Origin: a bacterium
GTDB lineage: Bacteria; Patescibacteriota; Patescibacteriia; UBA9934
Reading direction: 5' to 3'
Assembly (NCBI GenBank): GCA_027592325.1
Contig: JAQCKO010000010.1
Location: 1 to 38,997 of the forward strand
Length of the DNA stretch: 38,997 nt
A program made the translations under genes and the position numbers. Shown here one piece after another: positions 9,718-19,486 of this stretch; the stretch's first letter is position 1, and each line of letters begins with the position of its first letter. The notes under the pieces are model-generated. The model was not told the DNA's origin. It made no database searches and saw only the letters and a program-made list of their open reading frames with translations.

Positions 9718-9757
9718 TATTGTCAGACCACCTTTTCTTTGCTAGTCTTCTATCATT

Positions 9758-10771
9758 ATGCGACTTCAATCGCTCGCCATTGGAAGCATTGGGGCACTCG
9801 TCACCCTCAGCGGCATTCTTTTTCCGCATCAGATTACGGGTTACCCTAATGTTTACAACGGTGCACTGCTCCCTGTGAGCGAACATCAGCAAGCTATCGA
9901 ACCCGTCACCCTTCTGTTTACCGGCGATGTTATGCTCGGACGTCATGTGGAGCGCCTGATGGCGGCAAATGGCGAGATGTATCCATTCGAGAATATCAAA
10001 GATTTGCTCTCTGATCCTCATTTGACCTTCGTGAATCTTGAAGGACCCATCGTGAAGAATCATCAACCAACGCCGGATTTTTCAACAAGCTTCTCATTTT
10101 CAGAAGACAAAGCTGAATTGATTGCCAAGCTTGGCATAGATGGCGTTTGGCTTGGAAATAATCATTCGCTTGACCAAGGGACAATTGGATACGAACAGAC
10201 AAAAGAGATTCTCACAAACAACAATATTCTCTTCGCCGGACATGCGACCGAAATGAGCCGCGATCATGCGATTGGTATTGAAACGGCACAAGGCAATATT
10301 ACCTTTCTTTCGTTCAATACGACCTTCCCGCAAAGCGATACACCTTCCGCCATCGAAACGGTTCGCGAAATACGATCAGCCCTCGATGATCTCATTATCG
10401 TGAATATGCATTGGGGAAACGAGTATGAACTTACTTCATCAGCCGCGCAGCAAGAACTCGCGCATAACCTGATAGATGCCGGAGCGGATGTCATTATCGG
10501 CCACCATCCTCATGTGACGCAGGAAATAGAGATATACAATGACAAGCCTATTTTCTACTCGCTCGGGAATTTTGTCTTTGACCAATATTTTTCAAAAGAT
10601 GTAGAGGAGTTTTACGCATTAAAGCTGACGATTCAAAACGGATCGATAGATTTTGAAATCATCCCCCTTGCGAGCGATCGTAGCCAAGTGCGTTTTATGA
10701 CCGATCAAGAAGCAGAGGTGTATTTACGTGCGCTAAAGGAGCGGAGTAACGCGCCAAGCAACTTTTTCTAA
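9758..10771 (+). CDS. CapA-family (poly-gamma-glutamate capsule synthesis-like) metallophosphatase
   Basis: LLFTGDVMLGRHVERLM...FVNLEGPI...WLGNNHSLDQGTIGYEQTKEIL...VNMHWGNEYE...IIGHHPHVTQ...YSLGNFVFDQYF. Confidence 0.93.
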   Translation: MRLQSLAIGSIGALVTLSGILFPHQITGYPNVYNGALLPVSEHQQAIEPVTLLFTGDVMLGRHVERLMAANGEMYPFENIKDLLSDPHLTFVNLEGPIVKNHQPTPDFSTSFSFSEDKAELIAKLGIDGVWLGNNHSLDQGTIGYEQTKEILTNNNILFAGHATEMSRDHAIGIETAQGNITFLSFNTTFPQSDTPSAIETVREIRSALDDLIIVNMHWGNEYELTSSAAQQELAHNLIDAGADVIIGHHPHVTQEIEIYNDKPIFYSLGNFVFDQYFSKDVEEFYALKLTIQNGSIDFEIIPLASDRSQVRFMTDQEAEVYLRALKERSNAPSNFF

Positions 10772-10931
10772 AGGCCTTCTGCAGAAACCGACCTGCTTTT
10801 TTTCTGCTCACGCTAGAAAAACCCCACTATCAATCAACTGACGATGTGTTGATGTTTTTTTACTGAACCATTAGGCTTCACATTGACGTTCACGCGAATT
10901 ATTGCTACCATTTCGGCACATTTTATGAGAC

Positions 10932-11006
10932 GGCCCCATCGTCTAACGGTTAGGACATCAGGTTCTCATCCTGGAAATCGGGGTTCGATTCCCCGTGGGG
11001 TCACCA
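10932..11006 (+). tRNA. tRNA-Glu (anticodon CTC), CCA encoded
   Basis: Cloverleaf ggccccatcgtctaacggttaggacatcaggttctcatcctggaaatcggggttcgattccccgtggggtcacca; anticodon loop TTCTCAT; upstream TTGACG-17-TACCAT. Confidence 0.95.
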
Positions 11007-11026
11007 TCGCCGAATCGGTGTCCAAA

Positions 11027-11052
11027 CAAAACTCCCTGAATGGGGAGTTTTG
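11027..11052 (+). terminator. Hairpin terminator downstream of tRNA-Glu
   Basis: AAAACTCCC-tgaat-GGGGAGTTTT. Confidence 0.65.
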
Positions 11053-11100
11053 GGTTATCGCTTCGACTTTCCGTCTACCAGTAAAATAGGTTTTTGCCAT

Positions 11101-11127
11101 TAATAAAACCTCGCCTAGTAGCGAGGT
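11101..11127 (-). terminator. Minus-strand hairpin terminator
   Basis: Minus strand ACCTCGC-tactag-GCGAGGT-TTTATTA. Confidence 0.5.
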
Positions 11128-11361
11128 GTCAAGACTCATGCGGCGATCAATCCTTCGTCTTTTGCCATTCCTGTTTCGTATAGCCAGGAATGCACAGGGC
11201 AAAAGCTCTGCAAGTACCAAGACGCCCATCAAGCTAACGATCCATCCAGTCGGTGGCGCAAACGGGAGTGTTGCGACATCACGTAGCAATACTCCTGCCT
11301 GCTAGATTGGTGATTCAGGTCCCATCTTCCCTCCCGCTCCACCCTATGCTAATCTGCCTTT

Positions 11362-12450
11362 ATGATGCAAGAGGACCTCTATATTGTTATTCTTGCTGGT
11401 GGCGTTGGAACACGTCTTTGGCCCATGAGCTCAAAAGAGCACCCAAAGCAATTCCATCCGCTCATTTCTGACCAGTCAATGCTTCGCGAGACCATGAATC
11501 GCGTTGATTTTATTGATCCTGCGCAGATATTTGTGAGTACCAATGACGATTATGTCCACATGGTTCGTGACCAGCTTCCTGAAGTCCCCGCTGAAAATAT
11601 TATCGGTGAGCCTTGTAGTATGGGCACAGGTCCTTGTATTGCTCTTGCCGCAAAAATGATTCAGAAAAAAAACCCCAACGCCGTCATGGCCCTTTTGAAT
11701 TCTGATCATCTTATTCGTGATTTACATGCCTTCAAAACACATTTGCTTGCTGCGGCAGAACACGCGCACACGAATCACCTTTTGCACCTCATCGGTGTAA
11801 AAGCACATTGGCCGAATACCACTCTTGGCTACATCAAAATGGGCGCAAAAGACGTGCACATAGCTGAAACACCCATACACTTTTTCGACGGCTTCAAAGA
11901 AAAGCCTGATCATGAAACAGCAAAGCGCTTTATCAAAGATGGAACGTACCTTTGGAATACAGCGTTCTTTGTTTGGCGCGTTGATCAAATTCTCAACCTT
12001 GTGGCCGAGCATCTTCCAAATACCCATCGCGCCATCTCTGCAATTGCGAATGGATCAGATATTCGTGAACAATATCCTCAATGCGAAAATATCGCTATCG
12101 ACACCGGCGTTATGGAACAAGTTGATACAAATCTTGTCCGCGTTATCCCAGCTGACTTCGGTTGGAATGATATTGGCACTTGGGGATCGTTACACGATGA
12201 GCTTGGAGGAGAGCACAATCTCACAAAAGGCAATGTTGCTTTACACGATTCCAGCAGAAATCTTGTATATAATTTCGGCAATCACCGTATAATTGGCTTC
12301 GGTATCGAGGATCTCATGATTGTTCATCATAACGGGAAAACATTAATTTGCCCGAAAGAAAAATCTGCCGAACTAAAAGATTTACTTGCGTACTTAAACG
12401 AAAAAGATCAGGAGCAGAATACCGAGAATAATTCTGTAGACACCGAATAA
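11362..12450 (+). CDS. manC: Mannose-1-phosphate guanylyltransferase (GDP-mannose pyrophosphorylase)
   Basis: YIVILAGGVGTRLWPMSSKEHPKQFHPL...NSDHLI...DFGWNDIGTWGSLH. Confidence 0.93.
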   Translation: MMQEDLYIVILAGGVGTRLWPMSSKEHPKQFHPLISDQSMLRETMNRVDFIDPAQIFVSTNDDYVHMVRDQLPEVPAENIIGEPCSMGTGPCIALAAKMIQKKNPNAVMALLNSDHLIRDLHAFKTHLLAAAEHAHTNHLLHLIGVKAHWPNTTLGYIKMGAKDVHIAETPIHFFDGFKEKPDHETAKRFIKDGTYLWNTAFFVWRVDQILNLVAEHLPNTHRAISAIANGSDIREQYPQCENIAIDTGVMEQVDTNLVRVIPADFGWNDIGTWGSLHDELGGEHNLTKGNVALHDSSRNLVYNFGNHRIIGFGIEDLMIVHHNGKTLICPKEKSAELKDLLAYLNEKDQEQNTENNSVDTE

Positions 12451-13200
12451 ATGGAAACTTGCGCGTTTTACAAATGCAAGTAGAAATTGAATTGCAACGA
12501 TTCCTGAAAGCATCGCTGCAAAAAACCCAGCAATGAGTGCTGAACCACTCGTTTGAAATCCTGTTGAGAGCGTTTCAATAAGGACATATGTCCCCGCTCC
12601 TGCAATCGCAGGAATCGCAAGAAGAAACGAAAACCGTGCAGCTGCATCGCGTGACAGTCCCAAAAATAACCCGGCGGTTATTGTCGCTCCTGAACGTGAA
12701 GTCCCTGGAATAAGAGCAATCGATTGAATCAGCCCAATAATAATTGCCTGCACCCAACTGACATGTTTTGCTTGTTTTACCACGAATCGTCTGGCGCGAA
12801 GTGCGCGATCAGCCGCCATAAGCAAAATTCCCCATACAATCAACATGACGGCCACCACTTGAATGGTGCGAATGCTATCAGTTGCATCTGACAAGAAAAA
12901 TCCAAGAACAAACACAGGAATTGATGCCGCAATCAGCTTGCGCGCGAGTTGCTTTTCTACCGATGCATGATGTTTGAAGAAAGCCGACATCATTTCGTGA
13001 ACATCGGAGCGAAAAACAAAAAGAATTGCCGCAAGCGTTGCAAGATGAATGATAACGTCAAAATCGTATGGCTGCAGATCCCAGCCAAACATTGCAGGTA
13101 TTGCAATTAAATGTCCCGAGCTTGAAACGGGAAGAAATTCTGTAATACCTTGAACAATGCCGAGTATGATTGCTTCACCAACTCCCATATTACTCATCAA
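12394..13200 (-). CDS. uppP: Undecaprenyl-diphosphatase UppP/BacA
   Basis: GIVQGITEFLPVSSSGHLI..., IPGTSRSGATITAGLFLGLSRDAAARFSFLLAIPAI. Confidence 0.97.
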   Translation of the reverse strand: MMSNMGVGEAIILGIVQGITEFLPVSSSGHLIAIPAMFGWDLQPYDFDVIIHLATLAAILFVFRSDVHEMMSAFFKHHASVEKQLARKLIAASIPVFVLGFFLSDATDSIRTIQVVAVMLIVWGILLMAADRALRARRFVVKQAKHVSWVQAIIIGLIQSIALIPGTSRSGATITAGLFLGLSRDAAARFSFLLAIPAIAGAGTYVLIETLSTGFQTSGSALIAGFFAAMLSGIVAIQFLLAFVKRASFHLFGVYRIILGILLLIFFV

Positions 13201-15577
13201 ATTTAATAATCTTTCCGGCTACCACTTTCGCTGGCATTGATGCATTCGTTTTTATACGGGGTTCGCTTCTTTGTGGTGCTGAAGAAGTATGAAGAGTTGA
13301 TTCATTCTGCTGACGGGCCTTTGGCATTCCTGCGGGATTCCCTTTGCTAGCGCTCGAACCCTTGGGTTCGGCTCCACCCTGCAATGAGCTATTCGTTTCG
13401 CTCGTTGTTTTGCTTCCTCGACGGCGACGCCTTCGACGTCGCTTATTCTGAGAAGTACCTTCGTTTGAAGTTGATGTGTTCTCTGTTGCGTTCAATCCAC
13501 TCTCTTCATTTGACCCTGTTTTCTTACGATTCTCTGGTTTTTCATCCACCCTCTCTCCCCTCTTTTTCTCAGTTGTTATTTTAAGATCTGAGAGCGATCT
13601 TTCTTCTGGCTTTCGCTGTTCATTCTCAGGTTTTGGCATTACTGTATTCTGACGATCCTCTTGTTTCTCTTCGATCTTCAACGCGAATGCATCATGTTGC
13701 GTTACAGGTTTAGCATGTTCTTCTTCCCGTTTTATAGATGTACGCAGTTGCCGATCATCACTCTTCGCATAATCACGGTTTTCTTCAAGAGCTTGCGAGC
13801 CTACTTGCTCAGCGACGTCAACCATTTCTTTTACCGTAGGAGCTTTCTGTGCAGGTAGCTTCTGCGGCTCAGAAACCTCATGTTTATCGGCAACAATGCC
13901 CTGTTCTGGACGAATCTTGTCATGTGGTGTTTTCGGGGTAAGCGCACGTAATGAAACAGTCTCCTCTGAAACATGCGCAACAACATCGCCTTCTTTTACC
14001 TTTGGTGCTTCTGTGACAGCAATCTTTTGCTCGTCACGCCTCTTTGTTTCATTCTTCCCTTTTTTCTTCCCTTTTTTCCGCTCTTCTTTTATGAGCGGCA
14101 TACAGTCTTCGCAATAAATCGGACGTGAACGATCGAGCTCAACAGGAAGCTGAAACTCTTTATTACAGCGCGTGCAATTGTAATCATGGCTGTACCTGGC
14201 CTTCTTTGCCAATTTTTTCTCATCTTTCACTTTTTGCATTTCCGCCTCTAAATCAACATCCTCCCCAAAGCCGCTCCATTTTGCGACCGTATCTTCGATT
14301 TCTGATCGATTCCCAGCATAACGAAGCCGTGACTGCTCAATCACCTTATCAGCGACGCCTGTCAGATGCCCGATAGGCGGAAGCGTTGCAGCAGAGAATG
14401 GCTGTGATGACACTCCGTCAATCATTAACTTCAAATAAATACTGAATTTTGGCAAATTGATGATATCTTCCGGCGTAAACCGAGGTTTGAATTCATCCTC
14501 CATGAAAATTGCGTCAGGAGAACCGACACGAAATGTGACCATGGTTCCAACGTTACCGAATACCGCATCGCGTACTTCTTCTGTAAGCTGCGCAATATAC
14601 TGATGTGCCATAATCAGGTTTAATCGGTACTTTCGCGCCTCGGAGAGAATTGATGCGAACGATTCAACGGCAAAGTTTTGAAACTCGTCCACGAATAAAT
14701 AAAAATCTTGACGTTCAGACTCAGGGATGTCAACGCGCTCCATGCCTGCCATCTGAATTTTCGTAATAATCATTCCACCAAGCAGTCGTGATGCATCCTC
14801 CCCTATACGTCCTTTTGAAAGGTTCACAATGAATATTTGCTGCCCGTCCATTATTTGACGAATATTGATCGTCGATTTTGGTTGAGCAACAATATTACGA
14901 ATAATCGATGCTGAAAGAAATTGACCAACTTTGTTTTGAATAGGTGCAACAGCCTCTGAAGCAAATTTATCCGCGTATTGCGCAAACTCTTTGACCCAGA
15001 ATTGCTTAACAATAGGATCTTTGACATTGAAGATGACTGCTTCACGATAGTCTTTATCTGAGAGCATACGATTAATCCCAAGTAGCGTTGTCCCAGGCGT
15101 ATCAAGAAGCGCCAAAATCGTGTTATTGAGAATGTATTCCATCCGGGCAGACCATACATTTTCCCAAATCTTTTTAAACACGCCCATCATGCCGGCTGCC
15201 ACAAGATGCTTCATTGAATCGTCAACTGATTCCAAAATATTAAACCCAACAGGATTATCAACATCTGCTGGGTTAAAATAGACAACATCATTAATGCGCC
15301 ACGATGGGATAAAGTTCAAAAACTTCTCCGCCGTGTCACCGTGCGGGTCAATATAACAACAACCATGACCAGCATACATATCAGAGAGAAACATGTTCTC
15401 AAGGAGGGTTGATTTACCCATCCCTGTTTTTCCTATGACATACATATGCCGACGACGGTCATCGGTTTTTATCCCGAATTTCCGAAGTGCATTACGAAAA
15501 TTTGTCTTCGCAAAATAGATGACATCATTTTCGTGATCATGTTCGTATTTCATTGCCATACTACTCGATTGGTTCAT
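13190..15577 (-). CDS. TraD/TraG/VirD4-like DNA-binding ATPase with zinc ribbon and basic C-terminal tail
   Basis: Walker A VIGKTGMGKST, Walker B YLFVDEFQNFA, CxxC...CxxC (CTRCNKEF...CEDCM), KRRRRRRRRG tail; 795 aa. Confidence 0.88.
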   Translation of the reverse strand: MNQSSSMAMKYEHDHENDVIYFAKTNFRNALRKFGIKTDDRRRHMYVIGKTGMGKSTLLENMFLSDMYAGHGCCYIDPHGDTAEKFLNFIPSWRINDVVYFNPADVDNPVGFNILESVDDSMKHLVAAGMMGVFKKIWENVWSARMEYILNNTILALLDTPGTTLLGINRMLSDKDYREAVIFNVKDPIVKQFWVKEFAQYADKFASEAVAPIQNKVGQFLSASIIRNIVAQPKSTINIRQIMDGQQIFIVNLSKGRIGEDASRLLGGMIITKIQMAGMERVDIPESERQDFYLFVDEFQNFAVESFASILSEARKYRLNLIMAHQYIAQLTEEVRDAVFGNVGTMVTFRVGSPDAIFMEDEFKPRFTPEDIINLPKFSIYLKLMIDGVSSQPFSAATLPPIGHLTGVADKVIEQSRLRYAGNRSEIEDTVAKWSGFGEDVDLEAEMQKVKDEKKLAKKARYSHDYNCTRCNKEFQLPVELDRSRPIYCEDCMPLIKEERKKGKKKGKNETKRRDEQKIAVTEAPKVKEGDVVAHVSEETVSLRALTPKTPHDKIRPEQGIVADKHEVSEPQKLPAQKAPTVKEMVDVAEQVGSQALEENRDYAKSDDRQLRTSIKREEEHAKPVTQHDAFALKIEEKQEDRQNTVMPKPENEQRKPEERSLSDLKITTEKKRGERVDEKPENRKKTGSNEESGLNATENTSTSNEGTSQNKRRRRRRRRGSKTTSETNSSLQGGAEPKGSSASKGNPAGMPKARQQNESTLHTSSAPQRSEPRIKTNASMPAKVVAGKIIKFDE

Positions 15578-17147
15578 CGTCTAAGGAAAGCCCTGGAGGA
15601 AGCGGCGCAGGAGCTCCTGGCTTTGGCATAAATGCCTCATCTGCCGGCGCTGGCTCAACAATCGATGCAGGGACGGGTGCATAATCGTCAGGCGTTTTAC
15701 CTGTTGGTGAGCTCACCGAAGGAACCGCAAGCGGTCTGCGCGGGCCAAAATCTCCATCATCTTTGGGCGACCGGACATGCAATGTCCCTGCGGAACGGTC
15801 AATATTCGGAAGATCGGGCACATCAACACCTGCAAAACTGAGCTCGCCAGGCGGCTCTGATTGTCTTGCGCCAGTTGCGCGCAACACCGGTGTACGTGCA
15901 TCGGCAGCTGGAAAGTGCCAAAGTGTTGCGAGTTCTTCGGTATTTAAAATATACGGATTCGCCGCATGCGAAAATGAACGATTCTTATACCGCGTGACTA
16001 AATCTCTTTGTACGCCTGGCATTTGCCATTCTAGCCAAAAATAATCGTCATTCGGAGTAGAAGGACCATGAAACCCAAGCTCATTCATACTCAAATGGCT
16101 ATACTGGCTAAACAATCCTTTTGACAAAGAAGCTGTTGGGCCTTTTTTGAACACCTCTTTGCGCGCAAGATACACAAAGCGAATCTTCGCAAGCCAGCCT
16201 ATTTTCGAAATTTTCATGCTCACAGCCTCAACCTGCTCACGTTCCTGCGGAGTCATCTTGAATGTGGCAAAATCATCTGCCTTTGGTGCATCTGTCCCAT
16301 TTCCAAACATTGTAAGCCCAACCGTTTGCTCCATAAGTCCATCGATCACCCAACCAAAATTATCTCCAATGATCCCTTTGCTGGCAGTCGGTGTATCAGG
16401 CTTTCCAAGCATCTTTTTAATGTAGGCCTCACCCGCTTTTGTCCAATCCTGCTCCACGAGCGGCATGGTAAGCAGCTGAATACAATAATACTCGCCTGGA
16501 CCCATTTTCCCCATGGCTTCCAGAATAGTTAGGAGTGGGTCTTTAAAACGTTGATCTTTCTCACCTGCATGTTCAAAAAGAGGCCACGTTTTGATTGGAA
16601 GATAATTTTCACGCTTGGTTTTTACTTCCGATCCCCATACATCCCAATCTTCTGAAGGAAATTCTGTATTGAAATTTTCGGTATAATCTTTCGCTTGCTC
16701 GACAATTTGTGCTTCAGGATACTGTGCATACAGCCCCGCCTCAACCATATTTCGATATTTCTCTACCGTGCGGATATAGAAATGGATTTCCCCTTCCAAA
16801 CTGACAATTTCAAAACTAAACCACGTTTGAAATTTTCCCTCTATCCACTGCTCTTTCCATGTATGTCCCGAACGACTTCCGGCAAGTGTCGCAAAAAAGT
16901 TCTCAATGCCTTTTGGAGTTTGTATCGCATCTTGCGGAACGAACACCTCAAGAAGGACCCATTTCATTTTGCTCGCATAAATGCCCTGCCGATTGTCCAC
17001 CCAAATCTGCGAAAGCCCCCAGGCAATCACACCAAAAATAGGAATCCAGCCAACCGTAAAGACCCCTTGAGCGATAATGACCTCAGTGGGAGTTGATTCA
17101 AAATAATTGATGATGGCATCGAGAAAAGATGCGTTGCCTAGCGTCAT
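15561..17147 (-). CDS. membrane-anchored conserved protein paired with the ATPase (528 aa)
   Basis: N-terminal TM, then HFYIRTVEKYRNMVEAGLYAQYPEAQIVE, which resembles the N-terminal region of HerA/VirB4-type ATPases; overlaps the ATPase ORF start by 17 nt. Confidence 0.7.
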   Translation of the reverse strand: MTLGNASFLDAIINYFESTPTEVIIAQGVFTVGWIPIFGVIAWGLSQIWVDNRQGIYASKMKWVLLEVFVPQDAIQTPKGIENFFATLAGSRSGHTWKEQWIEGKFQTWFSFEIVSLEGEIHFYIRTVEKYRNMVEAGLYAQYPEAQIVEQAKDYTENFNTEFPSEDWDVWGSEVKTKRENYLPIKTWPLFEHAGEKDQRFKDPLLTILEAMGKMGPGEYYCIQLLTMPLVEQDWTKAGEAYIKKMLGKPDTPTASKGIIGDNFGWVIDGLMEQTVGLTMFGNGTDAPKADDFATFKMTPQEREQVEAVSMKISKIGWLAKIRFVYLARKEVFKKGPTASLSKGLFSQYSHLSMNELGFHGPSTPNDDYFWLEWQMPGVQRDLVTRYKNRSFSHAANPYILNTEELATLWHFPAADARTPVLRATGARQSEPPGELSFAGVDVPDLPNIDRSAGTLHVRSPKDDGDFGPRRPLAVPSVSSPTGKTPDDYAPVPASIVEPAPADEAFMPKPGAPAPLPPGLSLDDEPIE

Positions 17148-17173
17148 TTCGTCTCAATTATAGCATGATTCTG

Positions 17174-17494
17174 CTATCGAAACGCGACGGCGGGTGCAAG
17201 TTCTTCTATATACGAAATTTTCTGTGCGGGTACAAGTTCGAGCATGCGCACACTTCGCGCAATTCTGCTCACCGATTCAAGCCTTGCGATTTCTGAATCT
17301 TGTTTAGAAACAGCACGGTCAAGCTGTTCAATACTCAATTCTAGTTCGCGAAATTGATATCCTTTCGCTGTCGCCCGATTAATCTCGGCAATATAACATA
17401 CGCCAAATATCATGGTTGCAATAAAGAGACCGATATGACCTATACGCCAAAGGCGAACTCTTTGTTGCTTGACTACCTCCTTAAACATTTTCAT
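17174..17494 (-). CDS. ftsL: FtsL-like single-TM division protein
   Basis: Short basic N-terminus, one TM, coiled coil; starts in an ATGA overlap with the rsmH stop. Confidence 0.6.
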   Translation of the reverse strand: MKMFKEVVKQQRVRLWRIGHIGLFIATMIFGVCYIAEINRATAKGYQFRELELSIEQLDRAVSKQDSEIARLESVSRIARSVRMLELVPAQKISYIEELAPAVAFR

Positions 17495-18375
17495 ATTTTC
17501 TTTACGATGCGTAATTTTGCGCTGCGAGCGCGACGATTTCTTTGTGTTTCCTGATACTGCGGCTTAATCACATGTTTATTTACCTTTTCAAGATCATGCC
17601 GTTTTATCACCAATTCTTTTACGAGCGCATCTTCAAGCGAATGAAACGTGATTATAGCCATTCTTCCACCGGGGATAAGCAAATCGGCCGCAGCGTAAAT
17701 ACCTTTTTCTATTTCTCCAAATTCATTATTGACGGCAATGCGAAGTGCTTGAAAAATACGCGTTGCCGGATGCGTTTTACCGCGGGATTTAATGGCACTT
17801 GCGACAATATCGGCGAGTTCGCTCGTCCGCGTTATACGATCCACACGACGCGCATCATGAATTGCTTTCGCAACGTCAGCTGACCGAGGTTCTTCTCCAT
17901 AGGTACGAAACAGTGACGCCATATTTTCGCGACTCCAACCATTTACAATGTCAGCTGCGGTTAATTCTTGACGTAAGTCGTACCGCATATCAAGCGGTCC
18001 ATCATTTTGAAATGAAAACCCTCTGCTTGCATCATCAACATGTGCGGAAGAATACCCAAGGTCAAAGAGAACTGCATCAACAGGTGCGTTCACAAATTCA
18101 CACATTCGCGCAAAGGATTCATTAACCAATTGCACGTTATCGCCAAACACATCAAGTCGACGTTCCGTCATGGCAAGGTTGCGCATGTCCCTATCAAATC
18201 CGATGAGTGTGCCTTCCGGTTGAATGCGTTCCAGCATCGCTTTCGCATGCCCTCCAAGCCCAACCGTTGCGTCGACAATACGCATACCCGGCTGCAATGC
18301 AAGACCATCCAGCACTTCATGAAGAAGTACAGGCACATGGGTCATTTGTGTATCATAAACAGCCGTAGGACTCAC
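17491..18375 (-). CDS. rsmH: 16S rRNA (cytosine(1402)-N(4))-methyltransferase
   Basis: HVPVLLHEVLDGLALQPGMRIVDATVGLGGHAKAML...DLGYSSAHVDDASRGFSFQNDGPLDMRYD...; downstream of mraZ. Confidence 0.97.
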   Translation of the reverse strand: MSPTAVYDTQMTHVPVLLHEVLDGLALQPGMRIVDATVGLGGHAKAMLERIQPEGTLIGFDRDMRNLAMTERRLDVFGDNVQLVNESFARMCEFVNAPVDAVLFDLGYSSAHVDDASRGFSFQNDGPLDMRYDLRQELTAADIVNGWSRENMASLFRTYGEEPRSADVAKAIHDARRVDRITRTSELADIVASAIKSRGKTHPATRIFQALRIAVNNEFGEIEKGIYAAADLLIPGGRMAIITFHSLEDALVKELVIKRHDLEKVNKHVIKPQYQETQRNRRARSAKLRIVKKI

Positions 18376-18395
18376 ACGATGTTGATTCTTGTTTG

Positions 18396-18827
18396 TTAGA
18401 TACCGAGCTCTCCTAATTGCTCAGCAATAGATTCTGCGTCAGCTTCTGTTTTTGCGCGGTACGTATTCCACGCATCGTGATCCCAGAGCTCTAGACGCGA
18501 GTGTACACCGACAACCACCACCTCCTTCTGAAGGTTTGCGTAGTCTCGAAGATAATCTGGAATAATGCATCGTCCCTGTTTGTCCAAACTCACATCCATC
18601 GCGCCCGCAAGCATAAGCCGGGCGAATGCACGAGAATTTGCTGCCCCTAGGGGCAAACTCGCAAGTTTTTCTGAAAGCTTACCCCACTCCTCCAAAGGCA
18701 GCAGGAACAATGCTTTATCGAGACCTCTTGTCACTACGGCACCCTCCGCCAGTCGGTGGCGGAATTTCGATGGAATGGCGAGTCGCCCTTTCGCATCGAG
18801 ATTATGATGATATTCGCCGATGAACAT
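18396..18827 (-). CDS. mraZ: Transcriptional regulator MraZ
   Basis: MFIGEYHHNLDAKGRLAIPSKFRHRL...DKQGRCIIPDYLRDYANLQKEVVVVG. ATG at 18827 preferred over the track start at 18851. Confidence 0.95.
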   Translation of the reverse strand: MFIGEYHHNLDAKGRLAIPSKFRHRLAEGAVVTRGLDKALFLLPLEEWGKLSEKLASLPLGAANSRAFARLMLAGAMDVSLDKQGRCIIPDYLRDYANLQKEVVVVGVHSRLELWDHDAWNTYRAKTEADAESIAEQLGELGI

Positions 18828-18972
18828 GTCGCTTGCTATTAAAAAAGGCAAGTGACGGAACCCTCACTCTCAGCCTTACGGATGAAAGAGATCTACCACA
18901 AATCGCATAGACGATTTCTGATAGGAGAAGTTTCCCGAAACTTGCTGGCACGGCGCTTTCGCGCACATAAGT

Positions 18973-19019
18973 CCCCACTTAGTGCCTCACACACCCACTC
19001 TACCCCACCGATTCCCCAC
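18973..19019 (-). promoter_or_regulatory. Candidate MraZ box: four GTGGGN repeats upstream of mraZ
   Basis: CCCAC-type hexamers at 18973-78, 18993-98, 19003-08 and 19014-19 on the plus strand (GTGGGG/GTGGGT on minus), spaced 20, 10 and 11 nt. Confidence 0.7.
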
Positions 19020-19160
19020 CCGCAAGGAAAATATGGGGATAAGTGGGATTAGATTTCAGGTTGGAGGTGTCGGGTTGGGGGTTTCGCATTGTAGGGGGAA
19101 TCGCCTTCGGCCCTCCCCTTTTTCAAGGGGGATCTGGAGGGGGTCTTTCGGATTCGATTC

Positions 19161-19230
19161 GCTGGATCCCTGCCTGCGCAGGGATGACGAAATACGCAAA
19201 TTCTCAAACGAATGTGAGAGATCTATGCGT
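19161..19230 (+). repeat. Composite REP-like repeat copy
   Basis: gctggatccctgcctgcgcagggatgacgaaatacgcaaattctcaaacgaatgtgagagatctatgcg... Confidence 0.9.
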
Positions 19231-19302
19231 CACCCAGGGCTTGCCTGCTCGTCCGTAGCTCAAAGAGTGAGGCGTGACCCTGGGTCTACCGTATTCCGAC
19301 AA

Positions 19303-19375
19303 GCGATGGATCCCTGCCTGCGCAGGGATGACGAAATACGCAAATTCTCGAACGAATGTGAGAAATCTGTTCGTA
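19303..19375 (+). repeat. Composite REP-like repeat copy
   Basis: cgatggatccctgcctgcgcagggatgacgaaatacgcaaattctcgaacgaatgtgagaaatctgttcg... Confidence 0.9.
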
Positions 19376-19486
19376 CGAACGGGCCGAAGGCCCATATACC
19401 TCGAACCCACCACCTACAACCTGACCCCTGTCCTCTGGAACCTGTCATTTCCTAAACCCTACGCTCTATGCTAACCTCCTCACAAT

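Noticed and set aside
9608-10066. 152-aa minus ORF
   Set aside because: Antisense to the well-supported CapA-like gene; no family features.
10966-11289. 107-aa minus ORF ending TPRGIEPRFPG
   Set aside because: Its C-terminus is a translation of tRNA-Glu antisense, a common artefact. The N-terminal TM-like part could be a small gene, but support is weak.
18982-19455. ORFs with PACAGMTKYANS / DPCLRRDDEIRKFS repeats
   Set aside because: Reading through REP-like palindromic repeats, not real proteins.
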